A stretch of 64,000 nt of DNA from DASUBN01 sp036500225 (GTDB lineage Bacteria > Pseudomonadota > Gammaproteobacteria > Natronospirales > REEB76). The notes beneath the pieces were generated by a model that had not been told where the DNA came from, made no database searches, and saw only the letters and a program-made list of their open reading frames with translations. The stretch's first letter is position 1, and the number at the start of each line of letters is the position of its first letter. The position numbers and the translations under genes were made by a program. Positions 1 to 8,310 of the stretch are shown here, piece by piece. The stretch is taken from assembly GCA_036500225.1 (NCBI GenBank), contig DASYCJ010000058.1, positions 29,817 through 93,816 on the forward strand, read 5' to 3'.

Positions 1-497
1 CCTGCATGCTGGCGCTCAGCGCCTGTGCCACTGATGGTGGAACACAGCCCGATGCACGCACTATGGCAAATGCCCAGGATGACATCACCCAGATGCATGC
101 CGCCTACCTCAAGGCCTTCAACGCCAAGGATGCTGCCGGCGTAGCGAACACGTATACCGATGATGCGATGCTGATGCCGCCCAACGATACGGCGGTGAAG
201 AGCCAGGTCGCGATCCTGAATTATGAGAAGACCATGTTCGCCTCGGCACCGATCACGGGGCTGCTGCTGAACGTGAACGACACACAGGTGACCAATGGCT
301 GGGCCTTCAGCTCCGGCTACTACACCATGCTGGGCGTCGGTGGCACCGCCATGGACCGCGGCAAGTTCCTGGAAGTGCTGAAGCAGACCGACCAGGGCTG
401 GAGGATCTACCGGGACATGTACAACAGTGACATGGCGCCCCCGAGCGCCACGCCGGCAGCGACGACTGTCATGGCGCCAGCTGCTGCCACGCACTAA
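1..497 (+). CDS. NTF2/SnoaL-like (DUF4440-type) lipoprotein, 5' end outside window
   Basis: An open frame enters from the left edge. The first in-frame ATG is at base 6, but it lies inside what looks like a lipoprotein signal (Leu-Ser-Ala-Cys lipobox at residues 4-7 after that ATG). A normal signal needs more residues upstream, so the true start is probably outside the window. The roughly 110-residue body has the pattern of a SnoaL/DUF4440 NTF2-like domain (helix with AYLKAFNAKDAAG, then TDDAMLMPP, then a WRIYRDMYNSD ending strand), followed by an Ala/Pro/Thr-rich tail. Such domains are used as small ligand-binding or enzymatic cups; no substrate can be read here. It is convergent with argC and separated from it by a terminator hairpin. 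Fold fairly sure, function unknown. Confidence 0.6.
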   Translation, partial: CMLALSACATDGGTQPDARTMANAQDDITQMHAAYLKAFNAKDAAGVANTYTDDAMLMPPNDTAVKSQVAILNYEKTMFASAPITGLLLNVNDTQVTNGWAFSSGYYTMLGVGGTAMDRGKFLEVLKQTDQGWRIYRDMYNSDMAPPSATPAATTVMAPAAATH

Positions 498-522
498 GTA
501 GATATCCGAAGATAGAGAATGA

Positions 523-547
523 CTGGGGCCGCAAGGCCCCAGTTTTT
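523..547 (+). terminator. Rho-independent terminator after the lipoprotein gene
   Basis: A perfect 8-bp stem CTGGGGCC / GGCCCCAG closes a GCAA tetraloop (bases 531-534) and is followed by TTTTT. It begins 26 bases after the lipoprotein stop. The stop codon of the opposing argC (546-548) overlaps its T-run. It lacks a T-run on the minus strand, so it should mainly serve the plus-strand gene. Confidence 0.85.
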
Positions 548-1607
548 ATCCAGGATAAGTTCCAGCGTGCAGCAGGCCTTCAGTCTCCGGGAATCCCAGG
601 GCGAGATTCATATCCTGGATGGCTTGCCCCGCCATGCCCTTCACCAGGTTATCCAGGGCGCTCATCACCGCCACGCTGCCATCTTTCACTTGCCAGCCGA
701 TATCGCAGAAGTTGCTACCGACCACCGCGCCCACCCGCGGTGGCTCACTGCCGAGCAAGCGCACGAAGGGCGCGGCCTGATAAGCCGCCTCCATGCGCTT
801 GGTCACTGCTCCGGCATCGAGCCCCGTGGCTCGGAACTGCACCGTGGCGTAGATACCCCGCACCATCGGTGCTGAATGGGGCACGAAGCTCAAGGAATAT
901 CCGGTACTGCCCTGCACGTCCAGTAGCCGGCTGATCTCTGCCTGGTGCTGGTGTGCCAAGACCTTGTAAGCACGGAAGTCCTGGGCGCGGCTGGGATGAT
1001 GCGTGCCCTCACCCGGTGAGATACCAGAACCGGAAGACCCAGTGGCAGCGCTTACGGCGATGAAACCCAGATCCTTCACGCCTGCGAAAGGCAGTAGCGC
1101 GAGCTGGATCGCCGTAGCGAAGCACCCGGGGCTGGCGATGCGCTTGGTGCCCGGCAGCTTTGCCTTCTGCCATTCCGGCAAGCCATAGACGAACTTGCTG
1201 AGGCCAGCGGGGTGAGGATGAAGCTTGCCATAGGCAAGCTCGAAAGCCTTGGCGTCGTCGAGACGGAAATCTCCAGAGAGATCGATGAGCGTCAAACGTC
1301 CCGCGAGCCCACGCTTCGCCCAGGCAGCCTCCAACGTCGGTAGTTGCTGTGCCAATTCGAAATGTGGCATGGCGGAGAACACTACCGGCCGTTCCACATC
1401 CGCGAACGTATCCCAGTCCGGTTCAGCATCGAACGTGCCTTGCACCGCTGAGCGCAGGTTGGGATGCGCCTTCCAGAAAGGCTCGCCGGCACATTTGCGG
1501 GATACGGCACGTATTCTGCCTATCTGCGGATGGGCGGATAGCAATCGCAGCAGTTCGCCACCACCATAGCCCGATCCACCCAAGATATAGACCGGAAGCC
1601 GAGTCAT
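546..1607 (-). CDS. argC: N-acetyl(succinyl)-gamma-glutamyl-phosphate reductase ArgC
   Basis: NADPH-dependent reduction of N-acyl-glutamyl-5-phosphate to the semialdehyde, third step of arginine synthesis, in the cytosol. 353 aa. An N-terminal Rossmann motif GGSGYGGGE lies at residues 10-18, the catalytic cysteine is Cys162 in SPGCFATA, and a C-terminal GIYATVQF strand and SALDNLVKG motif are typical of ArgC. The ATG overlaps the stop of the preceding DUF1611-like gene by four bases (ATGA), so translation is probably coupled. It is the last gene of the arginine operon. ArgC homologues accept N-acetyl or N-succinyl substrates depending on the organism; the acyl group here is not decided by this gene. 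Confidence 0.95.
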   Translation of the reverse strand: MTRLPVYILGGSGYGGGELLRLLSAHPQIGRIRAVSRKCAGEPFWKAHPNLRSAVQGTFDAEPDWDTFADVERPVVFSAMPHFELAQQLPTLEAAWAKRGLAGRLTLIDLSGDFRLDDAKAFELAYGKLHPHPAGLSKFVYGLPEWQKAKLPGTKRIASPGCFATAIQLALLPFAGVKDLGFIAVSAATGSSGSGISPGEGTHHPSRAQDFRAYKVLAHQHQAEISRLLDVQGSTGYSLSFVPHSAPMVRGIYATVQFRATGLDAGAVTKRMEAAYQAAPFVRLLGSEPPRVGAVVGSNFCDIGWQVKDGSVAVMSALDNLVKGMAGQAIQDMNLALGFPETEGLLHAGTYPG

Positions 1608-2659
1608 TGCTTGCGGATACCCCGCTCCGACAGTAGCTTGAGCAGGTGTTCGCCGAAGGCCTTGGAGTGAGTGCGGGCGTTGATGGCCGTCATGCCTACT
1701 TCACGCTCGACGAAGCGCACCCCCACGTTGTTGTCCGTGGCGGGGCCGGTGATCACATCCGCGTCGATGCCGTACTCACTCTGCAGGTGACGCACGCCAC
1801 CCGCCACGCCCACGGGATCGTTGGCGCAGAACACGAAGCCCGCTGTGAGGGATTTCAGTTCGGGATCTGCGAGGATCGCCTGCACACCGTAGTCGCCCAT
1901 GATGCCATCTCCGGTCTCCGCCACGATCACGTCCAGACCGCGACCCGAAAGCTGGCCGAAAAGGGTGCGCGCGACTTGGTTGGCGCTGTCCTGGCCGGTG
2001 CAGACGATGCCAGCGTCCGTGAAGTCGTAGGTAACCTCGGCACCGTAATCGCGCATGCTCAAGGTGTCGCGCATCAGGGATACACCCGTGAGCTTGGCGC
2101 CGCCAACCCGGTAACCCGCCTGAGAGAGGCGACGTACCAGAGCGCAGGCAGCGGCGGTCTTGCCGGCGTTCATGCATGTGCCGGCCACGTAGATGACCTT
2201 GCAATCCAGCTTGCGGCCGTCCTTCTGCAAAGCGCCCATGCGGATGTTGGCAGACTGGCCTTCCCGGGATTGGAACTCCGGATACACCAACACCTGGCCC
2301 AGCACTTCGAACTCGAAGGGCGTGCCAACTTCAGGGTTATGCGACACGCACTCGCCGATGACACCGCCCAGGTTTAGGACATGCAGCACTTGGCCCTGCT
2401 CCACCTTTTTCGGCAAAACGCCTTCGTAACCATGCAAGGCGTTGCGGTGCCCCAGGGCGCCGACAATCACGTCGTCACCGTGGATCACGTTCATGCGACC
2501 GTGCACGTCTTCCAACTGGTTGTAGCCGGATTTGTCACTGATTATGCGGCCTGCCACCACTGCGCCGTGCTCTGCCTGGATGGTGGACGAGAGCGTGAGG
2601 GTGCGATCCAGCTTGAGATTGCGAGTGACGGATGCGATCTTGTCTGCATTAATCCGCAC
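1604..2659 (-). CDS. DUF1611-like P-loop protein embedded in the arginine operon (candidate N-acylglutamate synthase)
   Basis: 351 aa from a GTG at 2659 with a GGGAGG ribosome site five bases upstream; the longer frame to 2848 merely shadows argG. The N-terminal ~140 residues look beta-rich and match nothing I recognise. The C-terminal part has a Walker A GTCMNAGKT (residues 160-168), then AKLTGV, DFTDAG (212-217) and ETGDGIMGDYG (248-258), the pattern of DUF1611 C-terminal/dethiobiotin-synthetase-like P-loop domains. The start overlaps the argG stop and the stop overlaps the argC start, so it is co-translated with arginine genes. From memory, another DUF1611 member (DgcN) is a D-glutamate N-acetyltransferase. 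As no argA or argJ is seen, I infer it may make N-acylglutamate. An ATP-dependent ligase or regulatory role is possible. Confidence 0.6.
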   Translation of the reverse strand: MRINADKIASVTRNLKLDRTLTLSSTIQAEHGAVVAGRIISDKSGYNQLEDVHGRMNVIHGDDVIVGALGHRNALHGYEGVLPKKVEQGQVLHVLNLGGVIGECVSHNPEVGTPFEFEVLGQVLVYPEFQSREGQSANIRMGALQKDGRKLDCKVIYVAGTCMNAGKTAAACALVRRLSQAGYRVGGAKLTGVSLMRDTLSMRDYGAEVTYDFTDAGIVCTGQDSANQVARTLFGQLSGRGLDVIVAETGDGIMGDYGVQAILADPELKSLTAGFVFCANDPVGVAGGVRHLQSEYGIDADVITGPATDNNVGVRFVEREVGMTAINARTHSKAFGEHLLKLLSERGIRKQ

Positions 2660-3851
2660 GACCACCTCCCGCCTGGAGGGCCAGCATCTGTTGCACACCG
2701 TAGAGCTTGGCGAAACCGGCCGCCTCGGCGCCGGACCAGAGCCGGTTGGCTTCGCCGTAACTCGCCACCTTAGCATCCATGAGGGAGTGGGGAGAGCGCA
2801 CGCCGTCCACCGCGAAGCTGCGCGGATAGAGCGTGAGCTGCACTTCACCTGTCACTTGGGCTTGGCTGGATTCCAGGAATGCCTCCAGGTCGCGAGACAG
2901 CGGATCGAAATGATGTCCTTCATGCAGCAACTGTCCGTAGAGGTTGCCCAGGGTCTCTTTCCAGAAGAGCTGCTTGCCCGTAAGGGTGAGTTTCTCCAGT
3001 TCTCGGTGGGTACCGATGAGCATGTGTGCCGCTGGCGCCTCGAAGCCGACTCGGCCCTTGATGCCAAGGATGGTATCGCCCAAGTGCACGCCTCGGCCGA
3101 TACCGTACTTATGACCGAGAGCATTCAGCTCGGCGATCAAGGCCACGGGGTCGAGACCCTTACCATCGATGGCGATGGGCACGCCCTGCTCGAACCTCAG
3201 GGTGAGCTTGCGGGGTTCCAAGGCCCCCACATCGATCTGACCACCGGGGAAAGCCGTTTCCGGCAACTGGCTCCAGGAATCCAGGGTCTCCCGGCCACCC
3301 ACGGAGGTGCCCCACATGCCTTCATTGATGGAGTAGTGGGCGGTCTTTTCGGGGAACTCGAAACCATGTTCCTTTAGGAACTGCATCTCCTCGGCACGAC
3401 TCAGACCTAGACTGCGGATGGGCGTGATTAACCCCAACTCCGGCGCTAGGGCCCGGAACACCACGTCGAAGCGTACTTGGTCATTGCCGGCGCCGGTGGA
3501 ACCGTGGGCCAGGGCGCCGGCCTTCAACTCCTTCGCCACCGCTACCACGTTCGCAGCCTGGCAGACCCGTTCCGCCGATACACTCAGAGGATAGAGGTTG
3601 CCGCGTAGCACGTTGCCATATACGAGATAGCGCAGATACCTGTCGAACAAGGTGTTGCGTCCATCCAGGGTGCGGTGCGCCTTGGCGCCGAGCTTCGGGC
3701 TTAGCGCTTCGATGCGCCTCAATTCCTCGGGGCTGAACCCTCCGGTGTCCACAGTGACGGTGATGACCTCGTAGCCCTGCTCTTTCAGATGCACCACGCA
3801 AAAGGATGTGTCCAGGCCTCCGGAGAAGGCCAATACCACCTGCTTCTTCAT
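2649..3851 (-). CDS. argG: Argininosuccinate synthase ArgG
   Basis: ATP-dependent condensation of citrulline with aspartate, in the cytosol. 400 aa, the usual length for the family. The N-terminal PP-loop SGGLDTS is at residues 10-16, followed by the family motif GSTGAGNDQVRFD (nucleotide and citrulline site) and EKTAHYSINEGMWGTS. The ATG overlaps the argH stop (ATGA), and its own stop overlaps the GTG of the next gene. If the pathway runs through N-acylcitrulline, a deacylase must act before this enzyme; no such gene is next to it. Confidence 0.95.
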   Translation of the reverse strand: MKKQVVLAFSGGLDTSFCVVHLKEQGYEVITVTVDTGGFSPEELRRIEALSPKLGAKAHRTLDGRNTLFDRYLRYLVYGNVLRGNLYPLSVSAERVCQAANVVAVAKELKAGALAHGSTGAGNDQVRFDVVFRALAPELGLITPIRSLGLSRAEEMQFLKEHGFEFPEKTAHYSINEGMWGTSVGGRETLDSWSQLPETAFPGGQIDVGALEPRKLTLRFEQGVPIAIDGKGLDPVALIAELNALGHKYGIGRGVHLGDTILGIKGRVGFEAPAAHMLIGTHRELEKLTLTGKQLFWKETLGNLYGQLLHEGHHFDPLSRDLEAFLESSQAQVTGEVQLTLYPRSFAVDGVRSPHSLMDAKVASYGEANRLWSGAEAAGFAKLYGVQQMLALQAGGGRAD

Positions 3852-5218
3852 TTCGTCTTGCCCCCGATGTCGGAATTCCAGAGCTCTTTCTCAGCTGCGG
3901 CTAGTTTTCCGCGGATATCTCGGCTCCAGCTCTGCGCCGCGGTCAGTTCTGATTCCATGAGTTCGAGCCCAAGGTTTCCAGCGCCCCCCAGATGGGTCGT
4001 GGTCAGGGCGTCACGATCCGGTTTGAAGCCGCCGTCCTCCAGCTGCTTCGCCACCTGCTTGTAGGCATCCCGGAAAGGCATACCGCCCTGAGCCAATACA
4101 AAAGCTTGATGAGCAGCGTAGATATCATCTCTGCAAGCGGCTTGCGCCCTGACCGCATCCACTTCCAGGGCTGGCACCAGGGCGATGAGTACATCCAACC
4201 AAGCCTGCACCGATTGCACCGCATCGAACAAAGGCTTCTTCAGGAGTTGCAAGTCCCGGTGATAGTTGGAGGGTAGACCCGAGGCCAGCTCCTGCATCAT
4301 GGCGGCGTAGCCGCGTAGTTCGCGGCAGCGACCTCGTGCCAGCTCAACCACGTCCGGGTTGCGTTTCTGAGGCATGATCGAGGAACCAGTCGTGAAAGCA
4401 TCCGGTAGCTTCAGGAAACCGAACTCCAGCATGGAGTACAGGGATACATCCCAGAGGAACTTCTCCATGGTGAGCCCAATGGAAGCAAAGGCATTGAGCA
4501 AGGCGAGCTCATGGCGGCCACGAGAATTCTGCACATCCACCGGCGAGATCTGCACACCGGAGAAGCCAAGCAACTTGGCGGTGCACTCGCGGTCGATAGG
4601 CAGCGGCACACCGAAACCGGCGGCGGCACCCAGGGGACAACGGTCCAGGCGGGTGTAGAGCGCTTGCATAGCCTGCAGCTCTTCCGCGAGGCCAGCGGCG
4701 AAGGCGGCGGCCCATAGGCCGAAGCTCGAAGGCATGGCCGGGCGCAGATGCGTATAGCCCGGCATCGGTTCATGCGCATGGGCCCGGGCGAAGACCGTGA
4801 AATTCAGCGCCAGCTTCGCGGTGCGCTCCATGGTCTCCAGCAGCGCTTCGCGCATATACAGTCGCAGCGCCAGGATCACTTGATCGTTACGGGAACGTCC
4901 CAGATGGATCCGCTTGCCTGCGTCGCCCAACTCTACCGTGAGCAAGGCTTCGATGGCCGTGTGGGCGTCTTCCTGTTCGGTGGTGATGGTGATACCGCCC
5001 TGACGCGCGCGCCTGGCGATGCCGGCGAGCGACTTCACCACGGCGGCGGCGTCTGACTTCGGCATGAGGCCAGCTTCCGCCAACATGCGTGCGTGGGCGG
5101 CACTGCCCAAGGCATCGTGGACCAGGAGCTGCGTGTCCAATCGCGGATCATCTCCCACCGTAAAACGGTGGATGGACTCATCCAGCGGCAGTCCCTTGGC
5201 CCAGAGTTGGGCGCTCAC
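3848..5218 (-). CDS. argH: Argininosuccinate lyase ArgH
   Basis: Splits argininosuccinate to arginine and fumarate, the last step of the pathway. 456 aa. The fumarase/aspartase superfamily signature GSSIMPQKRNP is clear, preceded by GRSRNDQV and PGYTHLRPAMP. The start is a GTG overlapping the argB stop (GTGA), so translation is likely coupled. The protein begins directly with the family sequence (AQLWAKG), unlike some fused ArgH-NAGS proteins of other gammaproteobacteria: there is no C-terminal acetyltransferase extension here, which matters because that is one place an ArgA activity could hide. Confidence 0.95.
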   Translation of the reverse strand: MSAQLWAKGLPLDESIHRFTVGDDPRLDTQLLVHDALGSAAHARMLAEAGLMPKSDAAAVVKSLAGIARRARQGGITITTEQEDAHTAIEALLTVELGDAGKRIHLGRSRNDQVILALRLYMREALLETMERTAKLALNFTVFARAHAHEPMPGYTHLRPAMPSSFGLWAAAFAAGLAEELQAMQALYTRLDRCPLGAAAGFGVPLPIDRECTAKLLGFSGVQISPVDVQNSRGRHELALLNAFASIGLTMEKFLWDVSLYSMLEFGFLKLPDAFTTGSSIMPQKRNPDVVELARGRCRELRGYAAMMQELASGLPSNYHRDLQLLKKPLFDAVQSVQAWLDVLIALVPALEVDAVRAQAACRDDIYAAHQAFVLAQGGMPFRDAYKQVAKQLEDGGFKPDRDALTTTHLGGAGNLGLELMESELTAAQSWSRDIRGKLAAAEKELWNSDIGGKTK

Positions 5219-6135
5219 GCCGCCTGTTCCTTGGCCTTGTCAGCGCGCGCCACCACCATGGTGCCGCTGCCCTGGTTGGTGAAGACTTCCGTGAGCACCG
5301 CGTCAGGCACGAGACCGCTGACCAGATGGGCGCTGCCCACGCCGCCACTCAAGGCCCGGCGTATCGCCGTGAGCTTGGGTCGCATGCCGCCGCTCACCTT
5401 GCCGGAATCCTCGAGACCCTCGATGCCTTCGAGATTTGCATAGGGCACGAGGCTGGACGGGCGGGAGAGATCTTCCAGCAGACCCGGCACTTTCAGCAGG
5501 AAGAACAGCTTCTCGGCATTCAGGGCCACGGCGATCTCCGCCGCTACGGTATCCGCATTGGTGTTGAACACCTCACCCTTATCATTGGCAGACAGGGGCG
5601 TCACCACCGGCACGTATTCGCCCTGCAACAGGTGCTGTAGGAGGGTCGGGTTCACTTTCTCGATGTCACCGACCAGGCCGAAGTCCACGAACTGGGATTG
5701 GCCCGTATCGTCCTTCATCTGTACTGGCTGGCGCTTGCGGGCTGTGAGCAGACCTCCATCCACGCCACTGACGCCGGCCACCGGCAGGCCTGCGGCTCTC
5801 AAATCCGCCAGGAGATCGGTATGGATCGAACCCGCCAGCACCATCTTGGCGGCGTCCAAGACTTTGGCAGTGGTGACGCGCCGGCCGGCCACCTTCTCCA
5901 CCGGCAACTGCAGGGTGTCGCAGAGGGCGTCTATGCCGGTGCCACCGCCGTGGATCAACACCAGCTTGATGGAGAAACTCCACAAGACCGCAAGCTGCTC
6001 GCAGACCGCGCGGCGTATGGCCGGATCGTCCAACACTTCACCGCCCAATTTGAAGACGAATGTCTTGCCGCGGAAGGCGCGCACGTACTGGGCCGCGGAG
6101 CGCAGGGTGGCATAACTATCGGGGGCGACTGACAT
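5215..6135 (-). CDS. argB: N-acetyl(succinyl)-glutamate kinase ArgB
   Basis: ATP-dependent phosphorylation of N-acylglutamate. 306 aa with the amino-acid-kinase pattern: FVFKLGGEVLDD near residue 30, IHGGGTGID, and FNTNADTVAAEIAVALNAEKL for the acylglutamate/nucleotide site. The C-terminus stops at the kinase domain; there is no GNAT domain such as the fused NAGS-kinase of Xanthomonas. The start has a GGAG ribosome site seven bases upstream and follows argF' after a 13-base gap, the only true gap among the operon junctions. Substrate acyl group not readable from the sequence. Confidence 0.93.
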   Translation of the reverse strand: MSVAPDSYATLRSAAQYVRAFRGKTFVFKLGGEVLDDPAIRRAVCEQLAVLWSFSIKLVLIHGGGTGIDALCDTLQLPVEKVAGRRVTTAKVLDAAKMVLAGSIHTDLLADLRAAGLPVAGVSGVDGGLLTARKRQPVQMKDDTGQSQFVDFGLVGDIEKVNPTLLQHLLQGEYVPVVTPLSANDKGEVFNTNADTVAAEIAVALNAEKLFFLLKVPGLLEDLSRPSSLVPYANLEGIEGLEDSGKVSGGMRPKLTAIRRALSGGVGSAHLVSGLVPDAVLTEVFTNQGSGTMVVARADKAKEQAA

Positions 6136-6148
6136 GGTTTTTCTCCTC

Positions 6149-7147
6149 TTAAACGTTCAACAGGCGGTGCAAGAGCACCCGTTGCACATGAAACCGGTTC
6201 TCGGCTTCATCGATGACGCGGCTGGCCGTGCCGTCCAAGACCGCGTCGGCTACCTCCACGTTGCGCCGTACCGGCAGGCAGTGAAGGAAGATGGGATCTT
6301 TCGCCGCGGCCAGCACCTTGGCATCCACGATCCAGTCGCGGTGCTTGGCGATGTGCGCCGGAGCTTCCTTGGGCGAGACCACGGTGGTGTTGGGGCCCCA
6401 GGCCTTGGCATACACCACACGGCTACCGGAGAGCGCCGTGCGCCGGTCATGAGTCACGCTCAAAGAACCGCCCACTTGTTTGGCGTAAGCCTTGGCTTCG
6501 TCCACCACAGCCGGATGCAAGTCAAAACCGGGCGGATGCGTGACACGCACCTCGCAACCGGCGGCGGCAGCGCTGAGCAAGAAGGAATGGGGCACCGCCT
6601 TGGGCAAGGGCTTGATGTGGGGCGCCCAGGTGAGCGTCACCGGCAGGCCCCGAGTGGCGCCGAAATTCTCCCGCAGGGTAAGCACGTCCGCGAGTCCCTG
6701 GCAGGGGTGCTCACGGGCCGATTCCATGCTGATCACCGGCACCCCGGCCAGCTCGCGGAATGCGCTCAGCACCGGATCCATGGCATCGATGTCATCGTCT
6801 TCCAGTGTGCCGAAGGTACGTATCGCCAGTGCATCAGCATAACGACCCAGCACCGGGATGGCTTCCCTGATGTGCTCGGGTCGGTCGCCGTCCATGACAA
6901 CCCCTGTCCGGTCTTCCAGCTTCCAGACGCCGTTACCCACATCCAGCACCAGAGCGTTACCGCCGCCCCGGATCATGGCTGCTTCGAAAGAAGCACGGGT
7001 GCGCAGGGAGGGATTGAAGAACACCATGCCTAAGAGTTTCCCAGCGAGATGCGCCCCCGGACCCTTACGCTTCCAGGCCAGGGCCTCATCCAGCACCGAC
7101 GCCACGCCGTCTACACCGAGATCGGCGATGTGGGTGAAATGCTTCAA
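6149..7147 (-). CDS. argF': N-succinylornithine/N-acetylornithine carbamoyltransferase ArgF'
   Basis: Transfers carbamoyl to N-acylornithine, giving N-acylcitrulline. 332 aa from a TTG overlapping the argD stop. The carbamoyl phosphate loop is FFNPSLRTRASF (43-54); HPCQ is at 147-150 and HCLPVRRN at 289-296, the latter being the N-acylornithine class signature rather than ordinary OTCase. The specificity position, Glu92 in Xanthomonas acetylornithine enzyme and Pro90 in Bacteroides fragilis succinylornithine enzyme, is Pro90 here (MDGDRPEH). The carboxylated Lys302 of the Xanthomonas enzyme corresponds to Glu298. TWAPH and LPKAVP also follow the Bacteroides sequence as I remember it. I therefore prefer a succinylornithine specificity, by inference. 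Confidence 0.88.
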   Translation of the reverse strand: MKHFTHIADLGVDGVASVLDEALAWKRKGPGAHLAGKLLGMVFFNPSLRTRASFEAAMIRGGGNALVLDVGNGVWKLEDRTGVVMDGDRPEHIREAIPVLGRYADALAIRTFGTLEDDDIDAMDPVLSAFRELAGVPVISMESAREHPCQGLADVLTLRENFGATRGLPVTLTWAPHIKPLPKAVPHSFLLSAAAAGCEVRVTHPPGFDLHPAVVDEAKAYAKQVGGSLSVTHDRRTALSGSRVVYAKAWGPNTTVVSPKEAPAHIAKHRDWIVDAKVLAAAKDPIFLHCLPVRRNVEVADAVLDGTASRVIDEAENRFHVQRVLLHRLLNV

Positions 7148-8310
7148 GGGGTGAAACCGCGGATAGCTGTGAGCAAGCCTTCCACTGCTTCTGTCGAGAC
7201 GTTCAGGGGCGGCATCAGGCGCAAGACTTCGGGATCAGAAGAACCGCCCACCAGGATATGTTGCTCCTGTAGCTTCTTCTTGAGGGCTGCAGCCTGCGCA
7301 CCAGCCTTGAGACCCAACAACAACCCCTCGCCCCGCACTTCCTTCACCACGCTACCCTTGAGACCCGCACGGATGTGCTCGGCCTGTCGTGTGGCATTCG
7401 CCATAAGTGCTTCATCGCGGATGACTCGCAGGGTCGCGAGCAGTGCGGCGCAGGCCAGAGGCCCGCCGCCGAAGGTGCTGCCGAGATCACCGGATTTCAA
7501 GGCGCGGGCGATGTCCGCGGTCATGAGCAAGGCGCCCATGGGTACGCCGGAGGCGATGCCTTTGGCGAGGGTGATGAAGTCCGGCGTGACGCCGTAGAAC
7601 TGTGCGGCGGAGGGCTGGCCCAGCCGGCCCATGCCGGTCTGCACCTCGTCGAATATCAGCAAGGCGCCTTCGCGACGGCACTTCTCTGCCAGGGCTACGA
7701 ACCATTCACGGGATGCGGTGCTGACGCCAGCCATGGACTGGATGGGCTCGACTATCACAGCCGCGGATCTCGAGAGATCCGCGGCCTTCAGCGCATCGAG
7801 GTCGCCGAAAGAAAGGAACTCCACCGGCGCCAGCAGGGACTCAAGCCCCGTCTTCAGAGACGGCGAATCCGTGACCGAGAGGGCGAGCGTAGTGCGGCCG
7901 TGGAAAGAACCTTTGAAGGCAGTGAACCGCGGGCGACCCGTGAGCTGCACCGCGAGCTTGAGAGCACTCTCGTTGGCCTCGGCACCAGAGTTGCAGAAGA
8001 ACACCGAGGCCATGTGCGCGGGTCCGAAATCCACCAATGCCTGGGCTGCTGCGTCGCGCACTGAGAGGCGTGCCGCCGCTGAATAGAAGATGAGCGCTTC
8101 CGCCTGCTCCGCCACTGCGGCTACCACCTTCGGATGGCTGTGGCCGGTGGCCACCACGCAATGGCCGCCGTAGAAATCCAGATATTCACGGCCCGCATCG
8201 TCGCGGACTACCGCGCCCGTCCCTTCCAATAGCGGGAAGGGATACGGCGCATAGGTAGGCAGCAGCGCCGGCACCTGCGTATTCTTCGGGGAATCCTTAA
8301 ATATATGCAT
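7144..8310 (-). CDS. argD: Acetyl(succinyl)ornithine aminotransferase ArgD
   Basis: PLP-dependent transamination of N-acylglutamate semialdehyde to N-acylornithine. 388 aa, class III aminotransferase. FCNSGAEANESALKLA is at 105-120, DEVQTGMGR at 221-229, and the PLP Schiff-base lysine is Lys250 in TLAKGIASG. It is the first gene of the arginine operon, 98 bases from the divergent argR, and its stop overlaps the TTG of argF'. Enzymes of this group often accept both acetyl- and succinyl-ornithine, so it fits either acyl route. The upstream promoter region is described separately. Confidence 0.93.
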   Translation of the reverse strand: MHIFKDSPKNTQVPALLPTYAPYPFPLLEGTGAVVRDDAGREYLDFYGGHCVVATGHSHPKVVAAVAEQAEALIFYSAAARLSVRDAAAQALVDFGPAHMASVFFCNSGAEANESALKLAVQLTGRPRFTAFKGSFHGRTTLALSVTDSPSLKTGLESLLAPVEFLSFGDLDALKAADLSRSAAVIVEPIQSMAGVSTASREWFVALAEKCRREGALLIFDEVQTGMGRLGQPSAAQFYGVTPDFITLAKGIASGVPMGALLMTADIARALKSGDLGSTFGGGPLACAALLATLRVIRDEALMANATRQAEHIRAGLKGSVVKEVRGEGLLLGLKAGAQAAALKKKLQEQHILVGGSSDPEVLRLMPPLNVSTEAVEGLLTAIRGFTP

